Below, one piece after another: positions 21,057-32,153 of a DNA stretch of 64,000 nucleotides. Where the stretch lies: contig CAXKWD010000006.1 in assembly GCA_964059195.1 (NCBI GenBank), positions 6,192,530-6,256,529 of the forward strand, in the 5' to 3' direction. The notes below the pieces were generated by a model. That model worked only from the letters and a program-made list of their open reading frames with translations, was not told the origin of the DNA and ran no database searches. Position 1 is the first letter of the stretch. Every line of letters starts with the position of its first letter. Source of the stretch: Ectobius pallidus (lineage: Eukaryota; Arthropoda; Insecta; Blattodea; Ectobiidae). The position numbers were made by a program, and so were the translations under genes.

Positions 21057-23762
21057 ACATCTGGTGATGGCATTGATTATATGGATCAGTATATCTATGA
21101 AGATACATGTGGCGTAGATTTACCGTACTCCAGAGATGAAGATGAAAACTCATATATCAATGAGGAGTCAGAGAAAATTGTGTCTCAAAGTTTAGACGAT
21201 CCAGAAAAGAATGCTGGATACAAGTGTGTTTCTTGTCAGTACAAAACTACAAGTTACAGCTTCTTTGTGGATCATTTGAAACTACATTCTGATGAAGTGT
21301 ATTTCAAGTGCTCTAATTGTGATAAGGAATTTTACAACCACTGGGAGATCCAAGACCATATCAAGACTACGCATAACTCCAGGACTTCAGATTCTTTACA
21401 TGATGCAGTAGATGATGTCACCGCCACCGAACAGGAACTTACATCTTATGAATGTAATGTATGTAAGTTTCAAAGCTCTGACAAAACTGCATTTGATAGT
21501 CATATTTCTAAACATAGAGAAAGGAACCATTTATTCAAATGTCCTATTTGTTACCAGTCATTCAGGTCCGAAGATTTGCTGCGACAGCATATGGCGGCAC
21601 ATGAAGAAACTTTCAGTGACAAAAGCTCATTACTGGACCACTTTCAGGATAATAACATTCCAGAACTTCCTTCTGCAGAAGAGAAACCAATTGCACCCAA
21701 TTCCAGTGTAAATTCTGAGAAGCAAGTACTAACTGCGTGTGGTGAAATAAAGAATGAAACCCATTTGCTTTCAGCAGTCAAGATGCATGATTCCGATGGT
21801 GTAGAAGAATTACTTAAGAGCAGTTCTGTTTCTGTTGCTGAAGAGAAAGCTCGTAATCAGAATAAAATGAGGGAGGCAGCTCAACTTGAAGATGTCAGCA
21901 AGAATCAGCAGAAAGAAATGCAGCAAGTTTCCAGTGATTTTCAAACCACTGCATTTCTCTTAGATTCTTCTATATTTGATAATGATGATGATGACATAGA
22001 TAACAATGAAGGATGTGATACAAATGATTTCCTTAATGATCCGTCACATTTTTTGGAGGTTTTTCAGTCTAGCACAGAAAAGCAAGATGGAAGTGAAGTT
22101 GCATATTTACATAACTCAGAAGCTAGCGAAGCTGACAATACTGATATTACTAACAATGTTTTGATTAAGGAGGACGCTTCTTCTGAGAAGAGAAGAGTTT
22201 ATGTTTGTTCAGAATGTGGATTGAGGTTGTACTCTGGGAATCATATGAAGAGGCATTTGAAAACCCATATTGCTGTAGAGAAGAAAATGTATGAATGCCA
22301 CATTTGTAACAAAGTCCTCACAACGCGTAGTAATTTAAATAGGCATTTATCGAACCATGAAAACTGCCCGGGAGCTGTGACTTGCAAACTGTGCAATGAA
22401 GAGCTCACCGACAGACTGCATTTGAAGCAGCATATAGAAGACCACCACACGGGTCCTCAACATTGCTCTTTCTGCGACATGGAGTTCACAAGCAAGAAAG
22501 CTTTCAAAGAGCATGAACTGACGCACCCTGAAAGAGCTGTTCATCAATGTGATATATGTCATAAACGTTTCTTAACACAGCTGCGTCTCCGAACACACAT
22601 TGAAAATATACATAATTCAGGCGAAGGAAATGAAGACAGTAAAATATATAAATGCCATATTTGTTCTAAGGTTTTAACAACGTATCATAATTTAAAAAGA
22701 CATGTGAGGAATCATGAGAAATGTTCGGGAAGTATAACTTGTAGCATTTGCAATAAAGAATTAACCGATAAGTTGCACCTACGGCAACACATTCAAGAGG
22801 TGCATCCAGAAACTCATCAGTGTGCATTTTGTCAGAAAGTTTTTTCTAACAAGAAAGTCTGTAGATCTCACGAACTTACTCATCCTGAAAGATTTGTATA
22901 TAAATGTGACAGATGCGATGAGATGTTCCTCAACGAGTTGAAGCTGGAGAAGCATAAAACATTGTTGCATAGGGACCCTCACTGTCGTTATTGTGAGAAA
23001 GAAATAAAAGATGCTACCAAGTTGTTTAACCACGAGCGAAGACATGAGATGTATAAAAACAAATTCCCTTGCCAGCAGTGTAACAAAGTGTTTCGAACTC
23101 CTTCAGGCTTGAAGTACCACATGTCGGTTCATACTGGACAGTACGCTGTTTACTGTGAAGTATGTGGCAAAGGATTGCATTCTGAAATTGTGCTGGAAGA
23201 GCATAAAGCTACACACACTAAAGAAATCCGCTATACTTGTGAGTTGTGTGGACGTAATTTTACTTCCAATAGCACGTATCGAATGCATCGTAGGTGGCAT
23301 GATGACCCCCTGCCCTATAAGTGCAAGATTTGTGATCGCAAGTTCAAACACACTTCCATTCTGTCTGTGCACATGAGACGAGCACACACGGGAGAGCGTC
23401 CTTACAAGTGTCCTCATTGTCCTTACACGTTCAGTGTGAGTAGCACTCTTCAGAAGCATATCATCTTGCATACAAAGAAATATCCTTTTAACTGCAGCCT
23501 TTGCAGTAAAGGGTTTACAACACGCATAAAAATTGCCAAGCATATGGCAAAGGTGCATAATGATCCTGAAATGCTCAATGCCAAACCTACTCAATGTCAA
23601 TATAAAATGGCACTAAAACCAAGCGAGATGTCAGCTGACAATGAAGAATGTATCCTGAGATTTGAGGATATGCCACAGTTGCAGCTTCCTGAAGCAAAAT
23701 TTGAAGAATCAGTGGTAGAGGAACACATTGTAGAAAGTCAGACTATTTTCTTGTTTCAGTAA
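21057..23762 (+). CDS. C2H2 zinc-finger protein, 3' terminal exon (20 fingers)
   Basis: Host gene. The frame is open from 21027, but TTTCTTTCAG ending at 21056 is a strong splice acceptor, so the exon begins ACA TCT GGT in phase 0 and the upstream codons are intronic. I count 20 C2H2 fingers: four near the N-terminus, one after a long acidic, finger-free stretch (about residues 205-390 of the open frame), then fifteen to the C-terminus. A classical TGERPY linker occurs once, before YKCPHCPYTF. Fingers 6-9 and 10-13 are a duplicated block. Nuclear DNA binding is the likely role; earlier exons lie outside or unrecognised. No ZAD, BTB or KRAB domain is in this exon. Confidence 0.93.
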   Translation, partial: TSGDGIDYMDQYIYEDTCGVDLPYSRDEDENSYINEESEKIVSQSLDDPEKNAGYKCVSCQYKTTSYSFFVDHLKLHSDEVYFKCSNCDKEFYNHWEIQDHIKTTHNSRTSDSLHDAVDDVTATEQELTSYECNVCKFQSSDKTAFDSHISKHRERNHLFKCPICYQSFRSEDLLRQHMAAHEETFSDKSSLLDHFQDNNIPELPSAEEKPIAPNSSVNSEKQVLTACGEIKNETHLLSAVKMHDSDGVEELLKSSSVSVAEEKARNQNKMREAAQLEDVSKNQQKEMQQVSSDFQTTAFLLDSSIFDNDDDDIDNNEGCDTNDFLNDPSHFLEVFQSSTEKQDGSEVAYLHNSEASEADNTDITNNVLIKEDASSEKRRVYVCSECGLRLYSGNHMKRHLKTHIAVEKKMYECHICNKVLTTRSNLNRHLSNHENCPGAVTCKLCNEELTDRLHLKQHIEDHHTGPQHCSFCDMEFTSKKAFKEHELTHPERAVHQCDICHKRFLTQLRLRTHIENIHNSGEGNEDSKIYKCHICSKVLTTYHNLKRHVRNHEKCSGSITCSICNKELTDKLHLRQHIQEVHPETHQCAFCQKVFSNKKVCRSHELTHPERFVYKCDRCDEMFLNELKLEKHKTLLHRDPHCRYCEKEIKDATKLFNHERRHEMYKNKFPCQQCNKVFRTPSGLKYHMSVHTGQYAVYCEVCGKGLHSEIVLEEHKATHTKEIRYTCELCGRNFTSNSTYRMHRRWHDDPLPYKCKICDRKFKHTSILSVHMRRAHTGERPYKCPHCPYTFSVSSTLQKHIILHTKKYPFNCSLCSKGFTTRIKIAKHMAKVHNDPEMLNAKPTQCQYKMALKPSEMSADNEECILRFEDMPQLQLPEAKFEESVVEEHIVESQTIFLFQ

Positions 23763-23781
23763 TTCATGTTATTACCCCCAA

Positions 23782-23787
23782 AATAAA
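23782..23787 (+). promoter_or_regulatory. Poly(A) signal AATAAA for the zinc-finger gene
   Basis: AATAAA 20 bp after the TAA stop; a very short 3' UTR is implied. A second AATAAA follows at about 23828, close to the start of the TIR element. Confidence 0.6.
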
Positions 23788-23835
23788 TGTACAAAAAAAT
23801 AATTTAAACATTTATTTTCTTAATAATAATAAACC

Positions 23836-25938
23836 TATAATGAGTTAAATTTAACACTAAACTTCACTTTTGGTATAGTTTACCTGTAATAGTTCTGACA
23901 TCATCGCTACCATTGAAAAGGTTTGCACCCCTGGTATTAAGTGAATTATCCAATGAAATGATGCAAACCCCTGCAGGAATTTTTGAAGCAAGAATCAATT
24001 AACAATTTAACAATATTTAATAATTCCTATAGTTTGTAGCCTGTTTAAATATATATGATATAATGAATATGAAAATATACTGTAAATAACACTTGACACC
24101 TTAAAGAATGAAAATATGATACAGAATGAAATTGACTTAATGCACTGCACAGATTTCTTCTTGGTGCATTGTGGTACTGTTCAAATTTCTTGATTCGCAG
24201 TGTAGTTAAAGTTGATAATGTACAATCTTGGTTGTTGATAACGTTCAAAAAATTCTTCATGTGTCTTGAAGTTGTAGAAATTAGGTTAAGTTCTTGAAAT
24301 TACTGTTTAGACAATGATATTGAAGGATGTCAAATTTATTTTCAGCCGCCTGTATTGTAATGTTGTGTAATTGTAACACTGTATTCGAAATGACACTGTT
24401 TGCGCATAGCTAACCTAATTTTAGGTTAGGTGTGAAATGCTGTTTAGATTGTGTAACAAGACGAATGGATCGTCTTGAGTCACTTGCAACTTGATGAGAA
24501 AGGTAGAACTCGAATGTTAGGTTAAGTATTTGCACATGGTAATTGGCGATTGATTTTGAACATGCTGACATGCACAGAATGGTGGTTTGTATGGAGAGAG
24601 TGCGAAGTTTATTGTTGCTCAAACATCATCAATGTGAATAAGCCAAGTCACAAATTATTCATATAAACTTGTGGATGAAGGTTGTTTGTGACTTGCAGAC
24701 GGTACTGGAAACGACGTCACGACAAGATGATTAGCAACAATTGAATGTTGGTCGACACCATCTTGATAGAATTAGGAACACGCATGATGTTTGAAACGCT
24801 TTGAATATGCGCTGCTGCTCACAATGGAGCTAAGAGCTTCTTGCGTTTGGAAGTTAGGTTTCACCAACGTATGTACCATGTACTGTACGTTACATATTCA
24901 AGGGTAGTATTCTTGAATTTCAATTGAAGCACGTGGTAGGCAAAGAAAGAAATTATGCTTGAGCCTCAGTCATGGAACGCGACCCTGTTGTTATTGACGC
25001 CCCGGAAAGACTGAGGCTGTTAGGTGCGAGACTACTTTTATATTAATTGTCTTGTGCAATCCAAAAATGTCTCTGATTAGTTAAAAAGCATTGCATGACA
25101 ACAATAGTAGCCAATGACAATTAATTAACTCATCAAATCAGCATGATCAACATTACAGAAACGAAAATTCTAGAAATTTTGGACAAAGAAATCACTATTA
25201 TTCATAACAAAACACTTACTAAATTTCAATAATACAAAAATAATGTAGGCCTAAGCTGATAAAGGATGTGAAGTACAGATCACAACTTTTTAGTAAGTGT
25301 TCTGCGTGATATTCGAAAATTATCCATGCCAGACCAGGTGCAACGCACTTTCGAATTATGGTCGATATAGCTAAGGCCTGCAACTACATTCATTTGCTGG
25401 AGAGCATACAAGCGTTAGGTATCTAAATTGTTACTCAAAATTTAAATTCCATGCCGAAAAATGTTGGAAAACGGAAATTATAAAGATTTAGTTTGATTAG
25501 TTATATTTAGTATTACACTGGATATGTTGGTAACTTGGCATTGATCGCAAGCTGGAACTAACTTCAAGAGATTGAAAGAGGACAAAGTCGAGACTAACTT
25601 CGAGAAATCATTCGCAAAATGGCTTCCAGGAAATAGCCATCAACGAATTAATACAAATTTACATTTTAACAAACACATAATGACATTTTGTGAGTCAATG
25701 TACGTTGTAAGCATGTCAATATATTTTACAAGCATAATCAGCTAGGCAAAATAAATATAAATACAGTGCACATTAAAGATTGGAAAATAAGCTAACCTAA
25801 CCTAACTTCAGCGTGAGGAAACAACCATTGTCAAAAGCAATACTTCCTGTACGGGAAGTAGTGGTAGTGATGGCACCAAAACTAGTTCAGGTAAACGGTA
25901 CCAAAAGTGAAGTTTACTGGGAAATTTAACTCATTATA
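23836..25938. mobile_element. 2.1-kb element with 76-bp terminal inverted repeats
   Basis: Left arm 23836-23911 (TATAATGAGTTAAATTT...) matches the inverse of 25863-25938, about 83% by eye. The interior has no transposase-like frame and includes TTAGGTTAGG/CCTAACCTAACC motifs. The target duplication is unclear. It is a foldback or non-autonomous DNA element of unknown superfamily, starting only about 75 bp after the zinc-finger stop codon. Confidence 0.6.
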
Positions 25939-25989
25939 TAATTATAATGGTATATAACTTCACTCTGTTAACTTCCAATACTTAGGCTT

Positions 25990-26452
25990 ACTCAATGGCA
26001 ATAGACAATTCCTAAGCAAGCTAAAGGAATATTATGTATTTTATGAAACCCAAAGGTTCATTGTCGTGCTTACCTGAGCCCGCCATTCAACCCTATTCTG
26101 TGCTAACTCCATCCAACCATCCCTCGCAAATCCTACTTCTCTTAAATCTATCCTAATGTTGTCCTCCCACCTGTATCTAGGTATTCCAGGTGGTCTTTTC
26201 CCTTTGTGTCTCCCAGTCAATATTTTTTAGATATATCTTTCCTCCCCCATGTCCAGCCCATTTCATCCTCCATGATTTAATTACCCTCACTATATCCGGT
26301 GAAGAGTACAGGTTATGAAGCTCGTCATTATGCAGTTTTCTCCAGTCCCCATTTTCATCTTTCTTAGGTCCAAATATTTTCCTAAGCACCCTGTTTTCGA
26401 ACACACTCAGATAATGTAAGCGACCATGTCTCACATCCATATAATACAACCG
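25990..26452 (-). mobile_element. LINE 3' tail, family 1, copy 2
   Basis: Minus frame: VFENRVLRKIFGPKKDENGDW..KLHNDELHNLYSSPDIVRVIKSWRMKWAGH, then frameshifted GKRPPG..RWEDNIRIDL-like sequence and the shared ending ACTCAATGGCAATAGACAATTCC. It is 5'-truncated and broken. Confidence 0.75.
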
Positions 26453-26469
26453 GCAGGATAATCATCTAA

Positions 26470-28060
26470 AGGTGCGTATACATTTGCGCTCTGTACGCGT
26501 ACAGAGCGCAGATTGGGACGGCATTTGAGGTGTTCGTGTGACGACACGCGTACAGAGCGCAGACAGTACGCCGCGATCCGTCTCCTGTCGGTTTTTTCGA
26601 CGAACACAAAGGATCTCTGGTTTCGTATTGGGACGTGTTTTTGGTCGTTGCGCTCCGTCCGTGTGTCATTTTCCTCCTGCTCTCCGCTCAAGCAATTTGT
26701 TAATCATGGTGTGGTCTGAGGAAAAAGCACTCCAGATGATAGACGTTTATAAATCGAAACCTCTACTATGGAATCCAATTCACAAGGACCATTTCAGGAA
26801 AAATTTGAAGGAGGATGCCTGGAGGGAAATGGGTATTCAAATGAATGAGACTGCGGAGGAATGCAAGAAGAAGATGGTAAATCTGCTTTCAGCTAACCGG
26901 CGTGAAAAAATTAAAGTAAACGCCAGCAAAGGTACAGGAAAAGGTAAGTCATAAAATATAATAATAACACTTTTCAATTCTTGTCTAAAATGGTTTTGTT
27001 TCTATATTTGCCGTACACATTTTTGTAATTGAGGACTATTTCTTTCAAACCTTGTTTTCTTCAAATATTGACGTGAGTATAGGCTAAATCTAAAACTACT
27101 GTACATCGCTTATTTGAAATAGCCCTTCTTCTAGCAGAACAGTTTTGCAAAATTATGTTTATTCCAATGACTGATGGAAACGCATGTTGTGCCATACGCA
27201 TGTTGTTTTGATTTGGAACACCTGCAACATCTGGCAGCTGTGCACACAATGTTTATACAAGTCCAGTAATAATATCATCATCATCAGGGCCCGGATTCTA
27301 ATGACATGCCATCTTTTTATTGATGCTGCATAGACATTTCCAACTTATAGATAAATCCTAATCATGGCTTCTAGATTATACAAATACATTTTTATTAAGT
27401 CATTTTTGTCAGTTTATGCAATTTTATATTTTTAGGGTGTTTAATTCAATTTTAGGTAATTATTTTGTCATTTTCGTGTCATTTGCTTCCTTCTTTAGTC
27501 ATTTTCATGTATTTACATTGAGTGTATTAACTTTTTTTTTCGTCGCTAGTGGTGCTGTCTTTGAAGTGTTGTTTGTTTAATGCAAGAAGGAAAAATTCGA
27601 AATTAAGTGTTGTCATGTCTCAGTCGGAAATGAGAATCAAAGAAACGCCAAAATTTTGTATTAATATTACAATTGTTATTAGATTGACTAGGCGCCAGAG
27701 TCTGCCACCTGCTAGGATTTGAGAGTGCAAACTACTGTTTACCCTCAATAAACAGCAATATAATCCGGCAGATCAGTGGCGTAGGAAGAGGGTGCGGGGG
27801 GTGCGGGCCGCCCCGGGTGCCATCACTCGGGGGGTGACAAAATAAAAATGTGTCTTTGTAAGTAAAAAATCGCTCAAGGAGATTTAAAGAAAATAATAAT
27901 ATTATTTAAAACAATTAAATAAGCTTAACAACTTTCTACAAATGACTGCTGGTGGTTCGCGGTATGTTCGTCGCTTTCCTATGGATAATTTCAACGTACT
28001 GTTCGCGTACTGTACGCGGACAGAGCGGAACGCGAGAGGAGCGCAAATGTATACGCAGCT
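26470..28060 (+). mobile_element. PIF/Harbinger-type element carrying a MADF ORF only
   Basis: The ends AGGTGCGTATACATTTGCGC (26470) and GCGCAAATGTATACGCAGCT (to 28060) are inverted repeats flanked by the 3-bp duplication TAA (26467-26469, 28061-28063), as expected for PIF/Harbinger. A GTACGCGTAC palindrome and repeated GCGTACAGAGCGCAGA lie just inside. The interior keeps the DNA-binding MADF exon but I see no DDE transposase. A CAGTGGCGTAGGAAG hAT-like end at 27774 suggests a further insertion or deletion inside. Confidence 0.8.
26706..26943 (+). CDS. MADF/Myb-like DNA-binding exon of the Harbinger element
   Basis: It starts ATG GTG TGG TCT GAG and encodes MVWSEEKALQMIDVYKSKPL..WNP..HKDHFRKNLKEDAWREM, a MADF (Myb/SANT-like) fold: a tryptophan near the start, LWNP, and a later AWREMG. 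PIF/Harbinger elements usually encode such a protein beside the transposase, where it aids DNA binding and nuclear entry. The exon ends at a good donor: AAAAG|GTAAGT, with GT at 26944. An upstream in-frame extension runs into the terminal repeat and is not used here. The following exon was not found. Confidence 0.72.
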
Positions 28061-28329
28061 TAATAAATTTTTATTTTTAGATTTCTGGACAGAAGGTGAG
28101 AAGATATCAGTTTCTGTACTACATAAAAACAATCATTTTCTTACTTTAGTTGACACTTAACTTCTACCTTAATGTTATTTTTATATGTAATTATTGCTCC
28201 CAGATATTTGAATTTCTCCACTTGTTTGAACTATTTACCGGCTATTCTAATATTTTGTAATGCAATATTTTGAAATTTCAAAACCATATATTTAGTTTTT
28301 TTCTGTATTAATTTCCAATCCAACATTCT

Positions 28330-28640
28330 TGCAGGCATCAAAAAGACTTTCTGCATTTCTCTCGATTGTATTTATTTCCTCGCCCAACAGACAAACGCCA
28401 TATGCATACCTAAAATTGGGTGACTGCCATTTAATACTAGGCCTACCTTGTTTTCCTTAACTTTCCTAATCTCATATTCCAAAGTGAAATTAAAAAGTAA
28501 AGGCGATAGTGCATCTCCTTGCTTCAAGCCGCTTTTAATGGCAAACCTATCTGATATAAATTTCTCTACCCTGACTCTGCTGTAGATTTCATTTAGACCC
28601 AATTTGATCAGCCTAACCTACTTCTTTGGTAACTACTGAA
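28330..28640 (-). pseudogene. LINE reverse-transcriptase fragment, family 1
   Basis: Minus frame: SRVRVEKFISDRFAIKSGLKQGDALSPLLFNF, the conserved RT block (KQGDALSPLLFNF) before YADD, then LEYEIRKVKENKVGLVLNG. It matches the same LINE family as the three tails in this window. Isolated and truncated at both ends. Confidence 0.75.
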
Positions 28641-29372
28641 TCATGTGCTTTTTTAAAATCTATATGTAAACAAACATGCATTTTTTGCGTTTTCGAACCA
28701 AAATATGGTCAAACATTGTTTTATTTGGACGAAACTCACTATACAGGGGTTTTCTGGGCCAAGGAACTCTAATCTGAGGTCGCTTTTACCAGGCGACGCT
28801 ATCTAATCGTGGTGTCCATGTGATTTAGGTGTTAATAAATATAATGATTTAACTATTATGCTCTTAATTTTTTAATTTTTGAAATAATTATCGCGGGCAC
28901 ATGCTAGTAATTTATAAATAGGGATCAGATTTTTAGGTTTTTAAACACACTGTTTTATGTTTTTCATTAGGTGAAATAGATTTTTTTAGGTCTTTTGTCT
29001 AAAATATCGTTTTGGGGTAGAATAATTGGTTTAATGAATTTGAATGTGCTACATAGGATTTAATCTATATTAATAAAAGGAAGTGTCTGTCCTCCATCTG
29101 TCCGCGATGCCCAGCGAAATCTACTCAGCGCAGAGATCTGAAATTTTATACATAGGCGGACTGAAGGGTCGGAAAATGCACCTCGAAGCCGGAATTTTAA
29201 TTTTCGCTTTCGTTTGTGAGTTATGAGTGACAGTTTCAGTAATAAATTTCAATATCAAATGGCTTACAGTTGGCTTTGGCTATTTTTGTCATCATACCTC
29301 ATACCTTGGAAATAAAAGCAACGCGATCGCTTGATTTTGTTAGTCCATCCTAGACGATTCATTTGTTTAGAG
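28641..29372. other. Unassigned spacer
   Basis: Contains an AAGTGTCTGTCCTCCATCTG segment of a type often seen in insect interspersed repeats; nothing else recognised. Confidence 0.3.
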
Positions 29373-30690
29373 CAGTGTTTTTCAACCTTTTTCATGACAC
29401 GACCCCCCCTAGTATCAAAAAATATTTCGCGACCCCCCGACCCCTTTTTCCATGTATGTTAAAAATATGTAATACTTACAACAATTTTAGGCGTTTGCGT
29501 TATTTGCGCCATCTGTTGGTAACACTAGGAACTAGGGCAGGTTCCGGATGTTAGCAACAGATGGCGCTGGTAGTCCACGAAAGATCCACAAGTTTCTCGC
29601 TAGAATGCGCTGGCCTATAAATACGGCGGTCAACCGCGGCCATGGCAGTTTGATGCAAGACAGCGAAGGAAGTCGAATCAGAAGCAATCCCGATAAGTGA
29701 AAACGATTCAGAAGTGTAATTGAAAATGGATAAATTCCTGAAAAGATAATCAGAACCATCAACGTCTAGCGGGAGTAGTGGAATAAAGAAAACACGTCTT
29801 TATGATGACAATTATTTAAAATTTGGGTTTACTGTGATTGACAGTAAACCGCAGTGCGTAATTTGCTTTGAAATTTTGTCAAGAGAAAGCATGAAGCCAT
29901 CGAAGTTGGTACGCCACCTAAACACAAAACATCCTAATGAAAAAAATAAACCCGTGGAATTTTTTGAGCGAAAATTAAAAGCTCTTGAACATCAAAAAAC
30001 TGCTATAGGACAAATGTCCAACCTAAATGAGAAAGCGTTGCTCGCTAGTTATCGAGTAGCTTTTCGTGTGGCTAAAGCAGGGAAATCTCACAGTATTGCT
30101 GAAAATTTGATTTTACCAGCGGCTTTAGATATAGTAGAGATTATGTTTGGCAAGCAAGAGGTCGAAAAGCTCAAAAGTATACCTCTCTCTGACAATACCA
30201 TTCAACGCAGGATAAGCAATATGGCGTCTCATGTTCGTGATCAAGTCATAGAAAAAATAAAGAAAAGTTCTTTTGTATCCTTGCAATTTGATGAATCAAC
30301 GGATATTGCGGGTTGTGCGCAATTTGTAGCTTTTGTGCGTTTTGAATCCAATGAAATAATAATGGAAGAAATACTATTTTGCAAGGCACTTCCCAAAAAT
30401 ACTACAGGTCAATGCTTGCATGACATGTTCCTTGAAGCTACGCAAGATATGAATATCGATTGGGCACAAAAATGCATTGCTATTTGTAGTGACGGAGCAA
30501 AAGCCATGACTGGTGCGAAGAGTGGATTTATTGCTAGACTGAAAGAACAGATGCCAAACGCTTGTTGGATGCATTGCTTTCTCCATCGCCAAGCTCTTGC
30601 AGCCAAATCCTTACCGCAAGAATACAGTCAAGTTCTTAATATTATTATTAACATTGTAAATTCTATTAAAGGAAAAGCGTTGCAGAATGA
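29373..30690 (+). mobile_element. hAT transposon, 3'-truncated
   Basis: The 5' end CAGTGTTTTTCAACCTTTTT is a classic hAT terminus, preceded by GTTTAGAG as a possible 8-bp target site. A transposase frame follows. No 3' terminus was found; the element runs into a piggyBac-derived segment near 30686. Confidence 0.75.
29726..30685 (+). pseudogene. hAT transposase (ZBED/SCAND3-like), truncated
   Basis: The likely start is ATG at 29726 (MDKFLKR), but codon 8 is TAA (29747-29749), which a single change from AAA would explain. Beyond it come a BED finger (CVICFEILSRESMKPSKLVRHLNTKH), the hAT core with LQFDESTDI (first catalytic Asp) and AICSDGAKAMTG, and the WMHCFLHRQALA helix. The C-terminal third, including the dimerisation domain, is missing: the frame passes into a piggyBac zinc ribbon after about GKALQN. 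Dead as a transposase because of the stop and truncation; a downstream Met could still initiate the 328-residue fused frame. Confidence 0.82.
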
Positions 30691-30993
30691 TAAATCACGA
30701 ATGTGTAGAGTGTGCTCGAAAAACAAAAGAAGTGAAACCAGGTGGTTTTGTATAAAGTGTGGAATTTCTCTCCATCCCGGAGTATGTGACACCAGGTACC
30801 ATATGCTGAAGTTGTACTAGAACTCTTCCTGAAGGTATGTAGAAATTGTTATGCATTAATTTCATATGGTTTTCAAGAAAAACTAAAAATAGTGAGGTAG
30901 TGTAGATTCATGCGTATTTTTAAATAACCATTTAAAAATCCCTGGGCTGGGGCATTTAAAGAGCTAGCAGGTAGTGGGTAGTGAATGTGTTAA
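30686..30993 (+). pseudogene. piggyBac C-terminal zinc-ribbon fragment
   Basis: In frame with the hAT sequence: RMCRVCSKNKRSETRWFCIKC..SLHPGVCDTRYH then stop. Paired C-x-x-C, C-x-x-C, C and H match the cysteine-rich domain at the end of piggyBac-type transposases (PGBD-like). TTAA, the piggyBac target, occurs at about 30665 and 30990 on either side, though the left one may be coincidental. Confidence 0.65.
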
Positions 30994-31005
30994 GCTTATC
31001 CAAAG

Positions 31006-31260
31006 TTTAAAAAATCCAAAATTAAAAACTTCAAAGATTCAAAATTCATGTCTAAAAATCCAAAATTTAAAAATAAAAAATCCAAATATCCAAAATTTAA
31101 AAATAAAAATTTAAAAAATAAAAAATTTTATAATAAAAAAAATCAAAAATTTAATAATAAAAAAATCAAAAATTTAAAAAAGTCCAAAAACCCAATATTA
31201 AAAAATCCATCAATCCAAAATTTAAGAAATCCAATAATCCAAAATTGAAAAATCCACAAA
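31006..31260. repeat. A-rich degenerate tandem repeat
   Basis: Irregular iterations of AATCCAAAATTTAAAAA over about 250 bp. The Lys/Asn-rich frame through it is low complexity, not a gene. Confidence 0.8.
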
Positions 31261-32153
31261 TTAAAACAAGTTTCACTTCTGTCGCGTGGTGTTCCACGCA
31301 CACTTTTTTTTTTGTGTATGATGCTGGGACGTATACCAGGAATTTTCTTTTCTTTTAGCCCCTTTTCTGGTATTGGATATATTGACATAACATTTTCTTA
31401 TAGGCATGCAGACATAAAAATTTATCAAAAATGTTCTGAAGAGCCTTCAGAAAGTATTGTTTGTATAAGATGCATTGCCAGAGGGATTAGATTTGTTCAG
31501 GATATCATGCCAGTCAATACCGTAAAGTGTTGTTTTGAAATCCTGAATTTTCTCACTACTTATGGGTCTTGAAATTACTTCTTTAGAGTTGGTGAATGTT
31601 GAGCGAGGCTTATTAGAGTAGTTGATTGATAAATACTATAGAGACCAATACCGGACACTTCCTGATTTTACAACGTAAAAATGGGGGACATATTGCTGCA
31701 GCGCTCCTGGTGGCACAACCTGCGTACTTGGCACCAAATTCAAATTCATATGGAAGGATGGGAAGATTAAGCTTACTAAAAATACTTTCACATCCATATA
31801 TATATTATTTTTTAAATATTAAATAATAAATAAAATTGATTTATTTCCCCATTGTCTCAGAATTTTCAAATTCTCACTGTAATTAATCAATATATCTACA
31901 ATTGTTGGTAAATAGTCAAAATTTTCAGTACAGTCTCCATCAACGTGACACTAGGAATAACTACGTCATAGTTACTCAAACCGCAAGATTAACTAAAACA
32001 ACGAAGTGGTGTAATAATACAGGTATAAATTGTTTAGTAGATTATCCAAAACTGTACAGTCAGTTAAATCTAACGGGTTTAAGGCTGTTTTGAGAGACTG
32101 GCTTGCTTTAAGTCAATTTTATTCTTTCTTGTGTCCGACTTTAGTGTTGTGTA
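31261..32153. other. Unassigned spacer
   Basis: No gene, RNA or element end recognised. Confidence 0.35.

Noticed and set aside
26538..26705. N-terminal extension of the MADF ORF
   Set aside because: It reads the transposon's subterminal palindromes and shows no conserved sequence; ATG at 26706 starts the domain correctly.
27275..27300. Inverse CTGATGATGATGATATT as a hammerhead core
   Set aside because: No GAAA block follows within a plausible stem II distance; it is a short (ATC) repeat.
31048..31248. Lys/Asn-rich open frame
   Set aside because: Lies wholly in an A-rich tandem repeat.
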